59,914 bases of DNA from Pseudonocardiales bacterium. GTDB lineage: Bacteria; Actinomycetota; Actinomycetes; Mycobacteriales; Jatrophihabitantaceae. Position 1 is the first letter of the stretch. Each line of letters opens with the position of its first letter. Both the position numbers and the translations under genes were made by a program. Of the stretch, positions 17,862-25,813 are shown in pieces. Location of the stretch: the NCBI GenBank assembly GCA_003243915.1, contig QHCC01000043.1, forward strand, positions 1-59,914. Reading direction: 5' to 3'. Below the pieces are notes generated by a model. The model saw nothing but the letters and a program-made list of their open reading frames with translations. It had not been told where the DNA came from and did no database searches.

Positions 17862-18038
17862 TCAATCCGCTTCGGGATCGCGGTGGAGGTGGCTCAGGAT
17901 GTGTTCACGCGATGGGATGTGTGTGCCGCGCGCGCCACCGTGGTCGCGGGCATGGGCCTGGACTTGGGCGACGAGGTCATCGTCGTCCACTGCGACGATC
18001 GGTTCGCGGCAGCGCTTGCAGATCGTGCTGACGGTCAT
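17862..18038 (-). CDS. Small C2-H2 zinc-finger-like protein
   Basis: 58 residues from ATG 18038. It begins MTVSTICKRC and has Cys7, Cys10, then HARDH with His29 and His33, a Cx2C...Hx3H arrangement able to bind zinc. SREHILSHLHRDPEAD ends the protein. GGAG lies five bases before the ATG and the upstream membrane gene's stop is only 16 bases away, so the two are an operon. Third-position GC is high and the reading is unbroken. No named family recalled. Confidence 0.7.
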   Translation of the reverse strand: MTVSTICKRCREPIVAVDDDDLVAQVQAHARDHGGARGTHIPSREHILSHLHRDPEAD

Positions 18039-18054
18039 GCCGGCTCCAGAGGTG

Positions 18055-18219
18055 CTAGGCGTCGCGGCGGGTGATCAGGAGGAATCCGATGGTGAGAGCG
18101 GTCGCGGCGTACAGACAGAAGACGCCGAACCCAGACCAGGCATCGAGGCCGCCTGTCTCTCGGTGCAGGGAGTGGCGCCCAGGCTCGAGAGGGGGTCGGC
18201 GTCGGGGTAAATCAGCCAT
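18055..18219 (-). CDS. Small single-span membrane protein
   Basis: 54 residues from ATG 18219 with AGGAG seven bases upstream. A charged head (ADLPRRRPPLEPGRH), then GFGVFCLYAATALTIGFLLIT as a single membrane span and a TRRDA tail. It is the first gene after the palindromic promoter at 18271 and is divergent from a TetR gene, so it is probably a target of that regulator. No family recognised. Confidence 0.65.
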   Translation of the reverse strand: MADLPRRRPPLEPGRHSLHRETGGLDAWSGFGVFCLYAATALTIGFLLITRRDA

Positions 18220-18270
18220 CTGCCATCTCCTGCCGTCGACGGTCAGCGCGGTGTCTGCGCACGACGTCAG

Positions 18271-18286
18271 CTTTATATATACAAAG
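18271..18286. promoter_or_regulatory. Near-perfect AT palindrome between small-protein operon and TetR
   Basis: CTTTATATATACAAAG, seven of eight pairs match. It lies 36 bases before the TetR ATG and 52 bases before the divergent ATG at 18219 and is far more AT-rich than its surroundings, as expected of a TetR operator overlapping -10 elements. Confidence 0.6.
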
Positions 18287-18321
18287 TGTCGCTGTCAAAT
18301 CAGAATGTACTGAGGACGTCG

Positions 18322-18903
18322 ATGCGTCATACTGAGCCGGTGCCGAAGCTGTGGAGTCAGACGATCGCCACGCACCGCAGCGCGGTCCGTGACGCGACCC
18401 TGGACACCACCGCAGCCCTGGTGGCAGAACACGGACTGGCCTCAGTCACGATGTCGAAGATCGCCGAGCAGACTGGTATCGGCCGCGCGACACTGTACAA
18501 GTACTTTCCAGACGTCGAAGCGATCCTGACTGCTTGGCACGAACGCCAGATCTCCGCTCACCTGCAACAGCTCACCGAGATCCGGGATCACGCTGCAGCG
18601 CCCAGCGCGCGACTCGAAGCAGTGCTGGAGACATTCGCGTTCATCTCTCACCAGAATCACGACACGGAACTCGCGGCACTGCTCCATCGAGGTGAGCACG
18701 TCGCACGTGCTCAGCGCCACCTCGTCGAGTTCATCGCAGAGCTCATCTCCGTCGGAGCGAAGGCCGGCGAGCTGCGTGATGACATCCCGCCAGTTGAACT
18801 CGCGACCTACTGTCTGCACGCCCTCACCTCGGCCAGCAGCGTCCACTCCAAGGCCGCGGTCCGCCGCCTCGTCGCCGTCACCCTCGATGGGTTGCGGCCT
18901 TGA
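18322..18903 (+). CDS. TetR/AcrR-family regulator
   Basis: 193 residues from ATG 18322 (GAGG upstream). N-terminal TetR HTH: ALVAEHGLASVTMSKIAEQTGIGRATLYKYFPD, conserved Tyr-Phe at the end of the recognition helix. The C-terminal ligand part (about 75-190) is helical and has LHRGEHVARAQ. It faces two small genes across a palindrome and probably represses them and itself. Ligand unknown. Confidence 0.88.
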   Translation: MRHTEPVPKLWSQTIATHRSAVRDATLDTTAALVAEHGLASVTMSKIAEQTGIGRATLYKYFPDVEAILTAWHERQISAHLQQLTEIRDHAAAPSARLEAVLETFAFISHQNHDTELAALLHRGEHVARAQRHLVEFIAELISVGAKAGELRDDIPPVELATYCLHALTSASSVHSKAAVRRLVAVTLDGLRP

Positions 18904-19143
18904 TGCCAGTGCCCCACCGTCCACCGGCTGTGGGCCAACTCCGGTCTGCCCGGCGAGCTGCCGCATGGGCATCCCAGCCCCAAGCATTTTCGAGCAGGTG
19001 AGCCAGCCGGTCACCAGGACATGACGTGTGAGGCGATCACGTACGGCCCCGACCTCGTTTGCCATCTCGGATGCCTTCGGGCCGTTGCCGACGCCGGGCC
19101 TAGCCTGTGGGAATGCGGTTGGCGCTAGCCGGGAGCGACCTCG

Positions 19144-19554
19144 ATGGCTGACGCCGACGACGTACGCCAGGCGGCACTCGCCCTGCCTGACGTGACGCAG
19201 ATCGAGAGCGACGGCTTCGACTTCCGGGTGGCCAACAAGGGTTTCGTCTGGTCCTACCCCGAGCGCAGACCGGGCAAGGCGCGGCTCATCCGGACCGACA
19301 TCGCGGTGCTGTTCGTGGGTGACGAGGCCGAGAAGCAAGCTCTCCTGCTCGGCGAGCCCGAGGTCTTCTTCACCACCCCCGCCTACGACGGCTGGCCGCT
19401 GGTGATGCTGCGGCTGACGCAGGTCGATGTCGAGCGCCTGGGCGAGCTTGTGACCGACGCGTGGCGGATGCGTGCCCCGGACGCGCCGGTCAGAAGTCGG
19501 TCAACTCGCGCCGGAAGACTCCCACCACCTGAGTGGCGCGATCGACGCCGGTGA
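19144..19554 (+). CDS. MmcQ/YjbR family protein with altered C-terminus
   Basis: 136 residues. ADDVRQAALALPDVTQIES at the start, FRVANKGFVWSYPE and LLGEPEVFFTTPAYDGWPLVMLRL are the YjbR fold hallmarks (double wing, CyaY-like), ending VTDAWRMRAP where intact members soon stop. The last 27 residues after RAPDAP are Arg-rich and unlike the family. They overlap another frame that encodes the end of a different protein, so the gene seems joined to foreign sequence near 19485. Function of the family is uncertain, likely nucleic acid binding. Confidence 0.8.
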   Translation: MADADDVRQAALALPDVTQIESDGFDFRVANKGFVWSYPERRPGKARLIRTDIAVLFVGDEAEKQALLLGEPEVFFTTPAYDGWPLVMLRLTQVDVERLGELVTDAWRMRAPDAPVRSRSTRAGRLPPPEWRDRRR

Positions 19555-19813
19555 GGTGGCGGCCCGGCTTACCGAGCTCGCGCTTGACAAACCCGCCGGC
19601 CTGGTGCCGGACATGGGCGGCCCGCAGGCTTACCGCCTGGCCGACCTGCTGCGCGGATACCTTCGAGCCAGCCACCGACACCGCCCCATCGTGGCGATCC
19701 GCCAGCCGGGCCGGGCCGCCCGCGCGTTCCGGGACGGCGCCAATCTGGCACCCGAACATGCCGTGGGCCACCGATCCTGGGAAGACTTCCTGGCCGAACG
19801 GGTCGGCGCCTGA
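19472..19813 (+). pseudogene. NmrA/SDR-type NAD(P)-binding protein, C-terminal fragment
   Basis: In a frame different from the YjbR gene, residues EVAARLTELALDKPAGLVPDMGGP, then LADLLRGYLRA, and APEHAVGHRSWEDFLAERV match the C-terminal third of atypical SDR (NmrA-like) oxidoreductases. The NAD(P) motif GGTGxxG and everything else N-terminal are absent. It starts inside the 3' end of the YjbR gene. It is best read as a remnant left by a deletion that joined two genes. Confidence 0.65.
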
Positions 19814-19895
19814 CGCCGCAGTCCTCGTGAGGTCGCTGGGACGGTGTGCGCAGCGCCGCACCGCCTAGGACTGACTCTCCGCTTGAGATGTAATT

Positions 19896-19907
19896 ACGTA
19901 TTTACGT
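19896..19907. promoter_or_regulatory. Short palindrome before the ArsR-type gene
   Basis: ACGTA-TT-TACGT, a perfect five-base inverted repeat in an unusually AT-rich segment 15 bases before GTG 19922. Its place fits autoregulation by the ArsR-type protein, with the transcript starting close to the start codon. Confidence 0.4.
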
Positions 19908-19921
19908 GTTAATGTTATGCG

Positions 19922-20488
19922 GTGGCCACACGCGCAAGGAACATCTCGGGCAAGTTGGCCGAGGTCGAGAGGCGCGTCGCGGCGCTGGAGAACCAGTCCC
20001 CGCGGGCTGCGCCGCCGCCGCGTGGTCAGTGGTGGTTGCTGGACAGGCTCGCCGGGCACACCGGTGAGGGCTGGGAACGCGACGGAGTGGCCGGCGCTAT
20101 CGCGTTCGGCGGCCGGGTGCGCACACCTGGCAGCGGCGACGTGATGTGGCAGGTGGAGCAGCCGGCGCACGCTGCACTCGACGGCAATATCGAGGCAGCG
20201 ACAACGGTTCTTGCCGCCCTCGGGCATCCGGTGCGGCTCACCCTGCTGCGCGCCCTACTTCGTGGCGCGACGTCACTCGCCGATCTGATGGAGCTACCCG
20301 ACATGGGCACGACGGGCCAGCTCACGCACCACCTGCGCGAACTGCGTGCCGCGGGCCTCGTCGTCTCCGCGCGGCGAAACCACTACGCGGTGGCACCCGA
20401 CCGCGTCGTGCCCGTGCTCATCACGATCGCCGCCGCGCTCGGATCGATCAGCCTCACCGACAACGACGAAGGAAAGGAAGACTCGTGA
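19922..20488 (+). CDS. ArsR-type winged-helix regulator with N-terminal extension
   Basis: 188 residues. Residues about 1-90 form an Ala/Arg-rich and acidic extension, then LGHPVRLTLLRALLRGATSLADLMELPDMGTTGQLTHHLRELRAAGLV gives a clear ArsR wHTH, followed by the wing. The final helical part ends with GKEDS. GTG 19922 sits just downstream of a palindrome with little leader. The next gene overlaps by four bases and encodes a membrane peptide, so the two probably work together (sensor membrane pair). Confidence 0.8.
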   Translation: MATRARNISGKLAEVERRVAALENQSPRAAPPPRGQWWLLDRLAGHTGEGWERDGVAGAIAFGGRVRTPGSGDVMWQVEQPAHAALDGNIEAATTVLAALGHPVRLTLLRALLRGATSLADLMELPDMGTTGQLTHHLRELRAAGLVVSARRNHYAVAPDRVVPVLITIAAALGSISLTDNDEGKEDS

Positions 20489-20670
20489 ACACGTTGAGCA
20501 TGTCCCAGGTCCTGGTCACGTTCGTCTGCGTGGCCGTCTGCATCACCGTTGGTGCGATCGCCGACGGCGCAACCGGAGGCGCCATCGGTATCGCACTCGG
20601 TGTCGGGTTGGCGATCTTGGTCAACTCTGCGATCAAGGCGAGAAAGCTCGGCAAGGCCAGCCGCGGTTGA
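20485..20670 (+). CDS. Small membrane protein coupled to ArsR gene
   Basis: 61 residues from GTG 20485, GGAAAGGA upstream, start overlapping the ArsR stop as GTGA. Two short hydrophobic segments (VLVTFVCVAVCITVGAIADG and AIGIALGVGLAILVNSAI) joined by a Gly turn, then a basic tail KARKLGKASRG. Resembles small hairpin membrane proteins; function unknown. Confidence 0.7.
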   Translation: MNTLSMSQVLVTFVCVAVCITVGAIADGATGGAIGIALGVGLAILVNSAIKARKLGKASRG

Positions 20671-20695
20671 TCTCGCAACCCAGCGTCGCGCGACA

Positions 20696-21253
20696 CTAGG
20701 CCTCGAGCCGGCTCAGGACCAACTCCAACACGTCCGCGCGGCTGCGCGCACCGTGATCGGCGGCCATGAAGTGATTGCCGATCCACAGCGTGAAGGCGAG
20801 CATGCTGCGGGCCTCGACGTCGTCCTCGTCGGGGCAGATGGCACCGAACAGCGAGCGCAGGTAGTCCATTCGCCGGTTGTCGACGCGTCGGAGGCGATCG
20901 GCGACCGTCTGCTCACGCCGGGACCAGTCGCGGACGGCGAGGTCGGTCGTGATGTCGATCGTCAGCCCGGCGCCGGAGGAGGCGAGCGCGAACAGCCGCC
21001 GCAACCTGGCCCTGGCGTCCCCGCCCTCGCCCTCGACGCGCTCGATCACCTCCTCGGTGCTCGCCCGCTCCCACGTGTCGAGCATGGCGACGAGCAGCGC
21101 GCGCCGGTCGGCGAAGTGCCAGTAGAAGCCGCCCTTGGTCACGCCGATCGCCTGCGCCAGCGGCTCGATCCGGACGGCATCCGGGCCGCCTGCGGCGAGG
21201 GCGCGCAGCCCCTCATCGATCCACCTGCTGCGAGGCGTGCGGGTGATGGCCAC
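20696..21253 (-). CDS. TetR-family regulator
   Basis: 185 residues. HTH reads GLRALAAGGPDAVRIEPLAQAIGVTKGGFYWHFADR with the conserved Gly-Phe-Tyr-Trp-His-Phe recognition end. The C-terminal part has FTLWIGNHFMAADHG, typical of short TetR proteins. Divergent from the DUF2867 gene; the shared gap has TTGACA and a palindrome (21317-21330). Likely repressor of the DUF2867 gene. Confidence 0.88.
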   Translation of the reverse strand: MAITRTPRSRWIDEGLRALAAGGPDAVRIEPLAQAIGVTKGGFYWHFADRRALLVAMLDTWERASTEEVIERVEGEGGDARARLRRLFALASSGAGLTIDITTDLAVRDWSRREQTVADRLRRVDNRRMDYLRSLFGAICPDEDDVEARSMLAFTLWIGNHFMAADHGARSRADVLELVLSRLEA

Positions 21254-21316
21254 CGTCTATCTGTATCGCTTTCCGCGCAGAATTGACACCGCAGAAGATG
21301 ATGCTAAGTTCATTGT

Positions 21317-21330
21317 ATACGCTACCGTAT
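21317..21330. promoter_or_regulatory. Palindrome in TetR/DUF2867 divergent promoter
   Basis: ATACG-CTAC-CGTAT, 16 bases upstream of ATG 21346 and downstream of a TTGACA box (about 21284). Position after the -10 region fits a repressor site. Confidence 0.4.
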
Positions 21331-21345
21331 GGACGGAGGTCCGCG

Positions 21346-21963
21346 ATGAGGCTCCCGAATACCGCGCACACCTCCCGGCCCTGGCGGATCCACGAGCTCA
21401 CCCGCGACTTCCGGCTCGAGGACGTGTGGGCGCTCCCGACGCCGGGCGGCCCGGACGACTTCCCACGGTTGGTGCAGGAATTCTCTCGGCTGGCGAAGGG
21501 GATTGACTCCGGTGCCCGGCCGCAGGGCTCGTCCCGCGCCTCCAGCGCGCTCTTTGCGATCCGGTGGAAGATCGGGGCGCTGCTCGGCTGGGACGGTCCG
21601 GACACCGGCCTTGGCACCAGGGTGCCGACACTCCGCGACCGGTTGCCCGCCGATCTGCGCGCCGCCCCAGCCGGCCGGGACCTGCATCGTTTCACCTCGC
21701 TGTACCTGCTCGAGGACGAGTGGGCCGCGGAGATCGCCAACCGGACCGTTCACGGCGTCCTACACATCGGCTGGGTCCCGGACGGGACCGGCGGCTACCG
21801 AGGCGAGATGGCCGTCTACGCGAAGCCGAACGGGCTGCTCGGGACCGCTTACATGGCCGCGATCACGCCGTTCCGGCACCTGATCGTGTACCCGTCGATG
21901 ATGCGACAGATCGGGCGGGAGTGGCAGGCCCGCTCGGACGATCCGACCCGGCCGCACGCGTAG
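21346..21963 (+). CDS. DUF2867 family protein
   Basis: 205 residues. ATG 21346 is preceded by GGAGGT at ideal distance, so the longer start at 21283 is rejected. RPWRIHELTRDFRLEDVWALPTPGG is the usual DUF2867 N-terminus; later WAAEIANRTVHGVLHIGWV and VYAKPNGLLGTAYMAAITPFRHLIVYP are also conserved. DUF2867 proteins are often fused or adjacent to SDR proteins and probably bind a small ligand. Divergent TetR gene probably controls it. Confidence 0.85.
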   Translation: MRLPNTAHTSRPWRIHELTRDFRLEDVWALPTPGGPDDFPRLVQEFSRLAKGIDSGARPQGSSRASSALFAIRWKIGALLGWDGPDTGLGTRVPTLRDRLPADLRAAPAGRDLHRFTSLYLLEDEWAAEIANRTVHGVLHIGWVPDGTGGYRGEMAVYAKPNGLLGTAYMAAITPFRHLIVYPSMMRQIGREWQARSDDPTRPHA

Positions 21964-22086
21964 CAGGTGCGGGTTGCCACCACGCACACGGTATTGAGCC
22001 TTGCTCCGGCCGGCTGGCCGACGTGACGGCGGCCGGGCCGCCGGTGAGATGATCCGTTCGCAGTATGTTGCTCTTCCTCATGGACG

Positions 22087-22668
22087 GTGAGCATGTTCGC
22101 GATACCGCTGGGCAACGATGGCGCGGAGCTGCGCCCGCTCGAGCCGTGGCGAGCCGAGGAGTTCTTGGCCCACATGGACCGAGGACGGGAGTTCGTTGGG
22201 GAGCACATCGCGCTACCGGACGTTGTCACGGACCTGGAGTCGAGCCGCTCGTTCCTCCGGGCATACGCGGACAAGGCCGCGGCCGACGCCGGGCGGATCT
22301 ACGGCATTTGGACAGAGGGCACCCTGGTCGGCGGAGTCCTCTTCAGGACGATGGACGTCGAGGGCCGCACCGCAGAAGCGGGCTGCTGGCTGGAGCCGTC
22401 AGCGGTGGGCAGCGGTCTGGCGACCAGAGCCGCGCGCGTGATCATCAATTGGGCCATCGAGGAGCGGGGCATCCACCGTGTGGAGTGGTTGGTCGCGGCG
22501 GCGAATGGGGCCAGCATCGCCGTGGCCCAACGGCTCGGGATGAGGAAAGACGGCGTGCTGCGCGAGAGCTACCTGTACCGCGGGAAGCGACATGACATCG
22601 AGGTCTGGTCCGTGCTGGCACCGGAGTGGCGGGCCAGCAGGGCGCCGCGGCGGTCGAGGGGCGGGTAG
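22087..22668 (+). CDS. GNAT N-acetyltransferase, RimJ/RimL type
   Basis: 193 residues from GTG 22087 (ATG 22093 possible). RPLEPWRAEEFLAHMDRGREFVGEHI and GCWLEPSAVGSGLATRAARVI (acetyl-CoA loop, GSGLATRA) plus WLVAAANGASIAVAQRLGMRKDGVLRE are GNAT motifs A and B in ribosomal-protein-serine acetyltransferase style. Substrate unknown. The 3' end lies next to the DUF5701 gene. Confidence 0.88.
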   Translation: MSMFAIPLGNDGAELRPLEPWRAEEFLAHMDRGREFVGEHIALPDVVTDLESSRSFLRAYADKAAADAGRIYGIWTEGTLVGGVLFRTMDVEGRTAEAGCWLEPSAVGSGLATRAARVIINWAIEERGIHRVEWLVAAANGASIAVAQRLGMRKDGVLRESYLYRGKRHDIEVWSVLAPEWRASRAPRRSRGG

Positions 22669-22723
22669 CCGTCGTGCGACGGACCTGGGCCGTTTCTCGA
22701 TGACGCGTTCTGGAGGTAACCGC

Positions 22724-23374
22724 GTGCCAGCCGCGCCGCAGATCCTGCCGACGCTCAGCGAACAAGCCGAGCGGTTGATCAAGCTCGGCGTGCACGAGAT
22801 CGGGGGCCTGTCCGCCGCGGAACTTCGCGCAGTTGCGGCGAGCAGCGACTCCGAGCACACGCTCCTGGTGATGCATCCGGACCGGGTCCCCGCGTCGGCT
22901 CTCGCGCCGTTGCTCGAGCGCGCCGGCAAGCCGGGCTTCGTGGTCGTGGACATGCCTGATGTCGATGACTTCTCCGCGATCGAGTCTGTCGTCCTGCCTG
23001 CCGGACCCGGGTACTTCGTCCAGAACCTCGACCGAGGCGACGCGATGGTGAACTGGAGTCCCGACGAAGCGCTACCGGCGATCGCCGCCGCCGCGCGGAC
23101 GCCGCTCACCCTTGGAGAAGGCCTTCATTGGCTGCTCCAGCAGCCCGGAGTGCTGGAGCGCAACCACTGCTTCATGACGATCGGGTCTCGTCTGCCCAAG
23201 GCCAACGGCGCGCTCGACGCGCGAACGCCGGCGCTGTGGATCAGCAACGGCACCGGTCGGGACGGCGCCGAGCACCGCAACGCCGCGAAAGTTGGATGGT
23301 GCTGGGCCGGCAATCGCCACACCTGGCTGGGCTTCGCATCAGCGTCAATGCGCACCCGAGGGTGCCAGTCATAG
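22724..23374 (+). CDS. DUF5701 family protein
   Basis: 216 residues from GTG 22724, which has GGAGG eight bases upstream; earlier in-frame starts lie in the preceding gene. LPTLSEQAERLIKLGVHEIGGLSAAELRA and the end with RNAAKVGWCWAGNRHTWLGFASA are the family marks. Function unknown; the family is restricted to actinobacteria as far as I recall. Confidence 0.8.
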   Translation: MPAAPQILPTLSEQAERLIKLGVHEIGGLSAAELRAVAASSDSEHTLLVMHPDRVPASALAPLLERAGKPGFVVVDMPDVDDFSAIESVVLPAGPGYFVQNLDRGDAMVNWSPDEALPAIAAAARTPLTLGEGLHWLLQQPGVLERNHCFMTIGSRLPKANGALDARTPALWISNGTGRDGAEHRNAAKVGWCWAGNRHTWLGFASASMRTRGCQS

Positions 23375-23470
23375 TTAGGTCGTTCGCCTCTGCCGGTGGG
23401 CCGTTCGTGGCGGCAGGCTTGCGGGATGAGCAATGGGATCGGAACCAGGCGGCGTCGAATGGAGAAAGCT

Positions 23471-24355
23471 ATGACAACCGAACGCTTCCCGGTCGTCGTC
23501 GGAGTTGACGAGTCCCCGGGCGCATATCGAGCCCTAGGGTGGGCGGTCGACGAGGCGCGCTCACGCGGGGTCGCGATTCGACTGGTCTACGCCTACGGGT
23601 CGGCGCTGCACTACGGGATCATGCCGATCTACGGCGACCTGCCGTTGCCCGACCTGTCAGACGTTCGTGCCTTCGGGATCGAACTGCTCGAGAACGCTGC
23701 TGCCCGGGTCGCGGAACTCGCGCCCGAGGTCGAGGTCAGCACGCACGCCGTCGACGACGACGCGGCCCGGTTCCTGATCGAGGAATCCGCCCGGGCCTCG
23801 TTGATCGTGCTTGGTTCACGGCGTCTCGCCAGCGTCGGATCCGTTCTGCTCGGCTCAGTGAGCGCGGCCGTGTCGGCCCGCGCGCAGTGTCCGGTTGTGG
23901 TGCTCCGTGGGCCCGCCGGTATGGCAGCCGAGCGAGCCGCGGTGGTCATCGGCGTCGATGGGCACCCCAGCTCTGAATCGGTCATCGAATTCGGCTTCGA
24001 CTACGCGAGCCGGCGCTCGGTGCCGCTGAATGCAGTCCTGTGCTGGCACCCCGATCTCCTCACCGAGATGACCTGGCGGCCCAGTCCGCCCGCCCCGGCC
24101 CGCGCCGAGGCATGGCTGTCCGAGACGCTGGCGGTCTGGCGGGAGAAGTATCCCGATGTCGTGGTGCACAGCGGTGTCCCACGCGAGCACCCCGTCTCCG
24201 GGCTCGTTGCCGCGTCCGCGGCACAGGATCTGCTCGTCGTCGGCAGCCGCGGGCGGCACGCGCTGGCCGGCACGCTGCTGGGATCGGTCAGCCAGGGCGT
24301 CCTGCACCACGCGAACTGTCCGGTCGCCATCGTCCCGTCGGAACAGCACACCTGA
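23471..24355 (+). CDS. Tandem universal stress protein
   Basis: 294 residues from ATG 23471 (GGAGA upstream). Two UspA domains: residues about 8-145 ending GSVSAAVSARAQCPVVVLRG, and about 155-294 ending VGSRGRHALAGTLLGSVSQGVLHHANCPVAIV. The second carries the ATP-binding G2xG9xGS pattern; the first has the similar LGSRRLASVGSVLLGSVS. Cytoplasmic, commonly induced in hypoxia or stasis. Stands alone. Confidence 0.92.
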   Translation: MTTERFPVVVGVDESPGAYRALGWAVDEARSRGVAIRLVYAYGSALHYGIMPIYGDLPLPDLSDVRAFGIELLENAAARVAELAPEVEVSTHAVDDDAARFLIEESARASLIVLGSRRLASVGSVLLGSVSAAVSARAQCPVVVLRGPAGMAAERAAVVIGVDGHPSSESVIEFGFDYASRRSVPLNAVLCWHPDLLTEMTWRPSPPAPARAEAWLSETLAVWREKYPDVVVHSGVPREHPVSGLVAASAAQDLLVVGSRGRHALAGTLLGSVSQGVLHHANCPVAIVPSEQHT

Positions 24356-24524
24356 GGTCCGTCCCTGAGGGGCGAGGCACTGGAACGCCCCCGTGCTGCT
24401 CTCGGTCGAGGGTGTCGACGCCTCTGCCGGGAAAGGTGACGGGCTGCGGGGCTGGCTCAGTCGTTTCGCTCTCCGGTTCACGCCATCGCTCTTCGTCGAC
24501 GTGATCAACCTGCTCAGGTTCCGG

Positions 24525-25265
24525 TCAACCATCCGCTCGTAAAACGACGGGGATTGTCTCGGAAGCGAGTGCTGATTCGGTCGCCCCGCTTTCCTCCCGT
24601 CGGTCCGATGTGCTGGGGTCGGTCGCTGGGTCGCGTTCGAGCAAGGCGTCGACGAGCGATTCGCCGACGAACTCGCCGTAGCGTTCTGGTGACCAGCCGC
24701 GGGTGAGGACGAGCAACCGGTAGAGCTCGGGCGAGCTGTAGGCCCACATGACGTCGGCGGCCTGTTCGACCGATCGACCAGCGCGCAGCTGTGTCTTGCC
24801 GGCCAGAGCCCGGGCGACCTGGGTCATCCGGGCCAACCGGGCGGTCTCGAGGTCGGCCCGCAGCGCGGCCAGCGCGGGGTCGGACTCCGCGGCCGTGGCC
24901 AGCAGCAGTAGCGGGGCGATCCGCGGCGCGACCTCGGTGGTGAGCGTGCCCAGGCCGCGCAGCAGTCTTGCGGGGTCGGACTCGGCGGCCTGCATCGCGT
25001 CCGAGCGCTCCTCGGCGGGGACCGGACCGGCCCCAGTCAGCGCGTCCTCGCACATCGCGCGCAGCAGCCCGGCCTTACCCCCGAAGGTCTTGTAGATCGT
25101 GTCCGCCGATGCTCCGGCGTCGGCGGCGACCGATGTAATCGTTGTCGCGGTGTAGCCGTCGTGCAGGAATCGGTGCCGCGCGGCGTCGATGATCGCATGC
25201 CTGGTGCGGCGCGCTTGTTCGCGGCGGCGGCTGGCGTCGTATCGGCGTGGCTTGACAGACTCCAT
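24525..25265 (-). CDS. TetR-family regulator
   Basis: 246 residues. HTH: HAIIDAARHRFLHDGYTATTITSVAADAGASADTIYKTFGGKAGLL. Long C-terminal tail rich in Asp, Ser and Thr after residue 205. Divergent from the NTF2-like and SDR genes across an 18-base palindrome (25291-25308), so it is their likely repressor. It is similar in layout to the TetR at 26715, which also has a Thr-Ile-Tyr helix end; they look like paralogous control genes. Confidence 0.9.
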   Translation of the reverse strand: MESVKPRRYDASRRREQARRTRHAIIDAARHRFLHDGYTATTITSVAADAGASADTIYKTFGGKAGLLRAMCEDALTGAGPVPAEERSDAMQAAESDPARLLRGLGTLTTEVAPRIAPLLLLATAAESDPALAALRADLETARLARMTQVARALAGKTQLRAGRSVEQAADVMWAYSSPELYRLLVLTRGWSPERYGEFVGESLVDALLERDPATDPSTSDRREESGATESALASETIPVVLRADG

Positions 25266-25290
25266 GGGTTGACTCCATAGTGATAGAACG

Positions 25291-25308
25291 AATCCAGCTC
25301 GCTGGATT
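25291..25308. promoter_or_regulatory. TetR operator candidate (perfect palindrome)
   Basis: AATCCAGC-TC-GCTGGATT, eight perfect pairs, 26 bases before the TetR start and 71 before the NTF2-like ATG. GACTCCAT also occurs twice nearby (25257-25278). The position in a divergent promoter strongly fits an operator. Confidence 0.7.
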
Positions 25309-25378
25309 AGAATAGGTCGTCAGCCGGTGAGCCGCAACCACGAGGTCCGCCTGCTGCCGGTCTTGCGATAGGAGAGTC

Positions 25379-25813
25379 ATGTCCCAGCCCGCTGTGCGCA
25401 CAGACCCCATCGCGGTCGTTGAGCGGCTGCGCGATGCCACCAACGCCCATGATCTCGACGGAATCGTCGCCTGCTTTGCACCTGATTACCGAAACGAGAC
25501 ACCGCTGCACCCAGCGCGCGGCTTCGCCGGCAACGACCAGGTGCGCCGGAACTGGACGCACATCCTGGCCTCGATACCGGACGTGTCGACCGAGATCGTC
25601 GCGTCCCTCGCCGCGGTCGACACGGTGTGGACCGAATGGGAGCACCGCGGCACCCGCCCGGACGGCTCGGCGCACCTGATGCGCGGCGTGATCGTCTTCG
25701 GCGTACGCGCCGGAGTGATTGCGACCGCACGGTTCTTCCTCGAACCGGTCGGTGACGCCGGCGATGACGTCGACGCCGCCGTTCAGCGCCAGGTTAGACC
25801 GGGATCATCGTGA
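25379..25813 (+). CDS. NTF2/SnoaL-like protein
   Basis: 144 residues. PIAVVERLRDATNAHDLDGIVACFAPDYRNETPLHPARGFAGNDQVRRNW and later WTEWEHRGTRPDGSAHLMRGVIVF match the SnoaL-like/NTF2 cone fold, used by polyketide cyclases, isomerases and many small-molecule binders. AGGAGA lies before ATG 25379. It overlaps the SDR gene by four bases (GTGA), so the two act together under the divergent TetR. Confidence 0.88.
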   Translation: MSQPAVRTDPIAVVERLRDATNAHDLDGIVACFAPDYRNETPLHPARGFAGNDQVRRNWTHILASIPDVSTEIVASLAAVDTVWTEWEHRGTRPDGSAHLMRGVIVFGVRAGVIATARFFLEPVGDAGDDVDAAVQRQVRPGSS

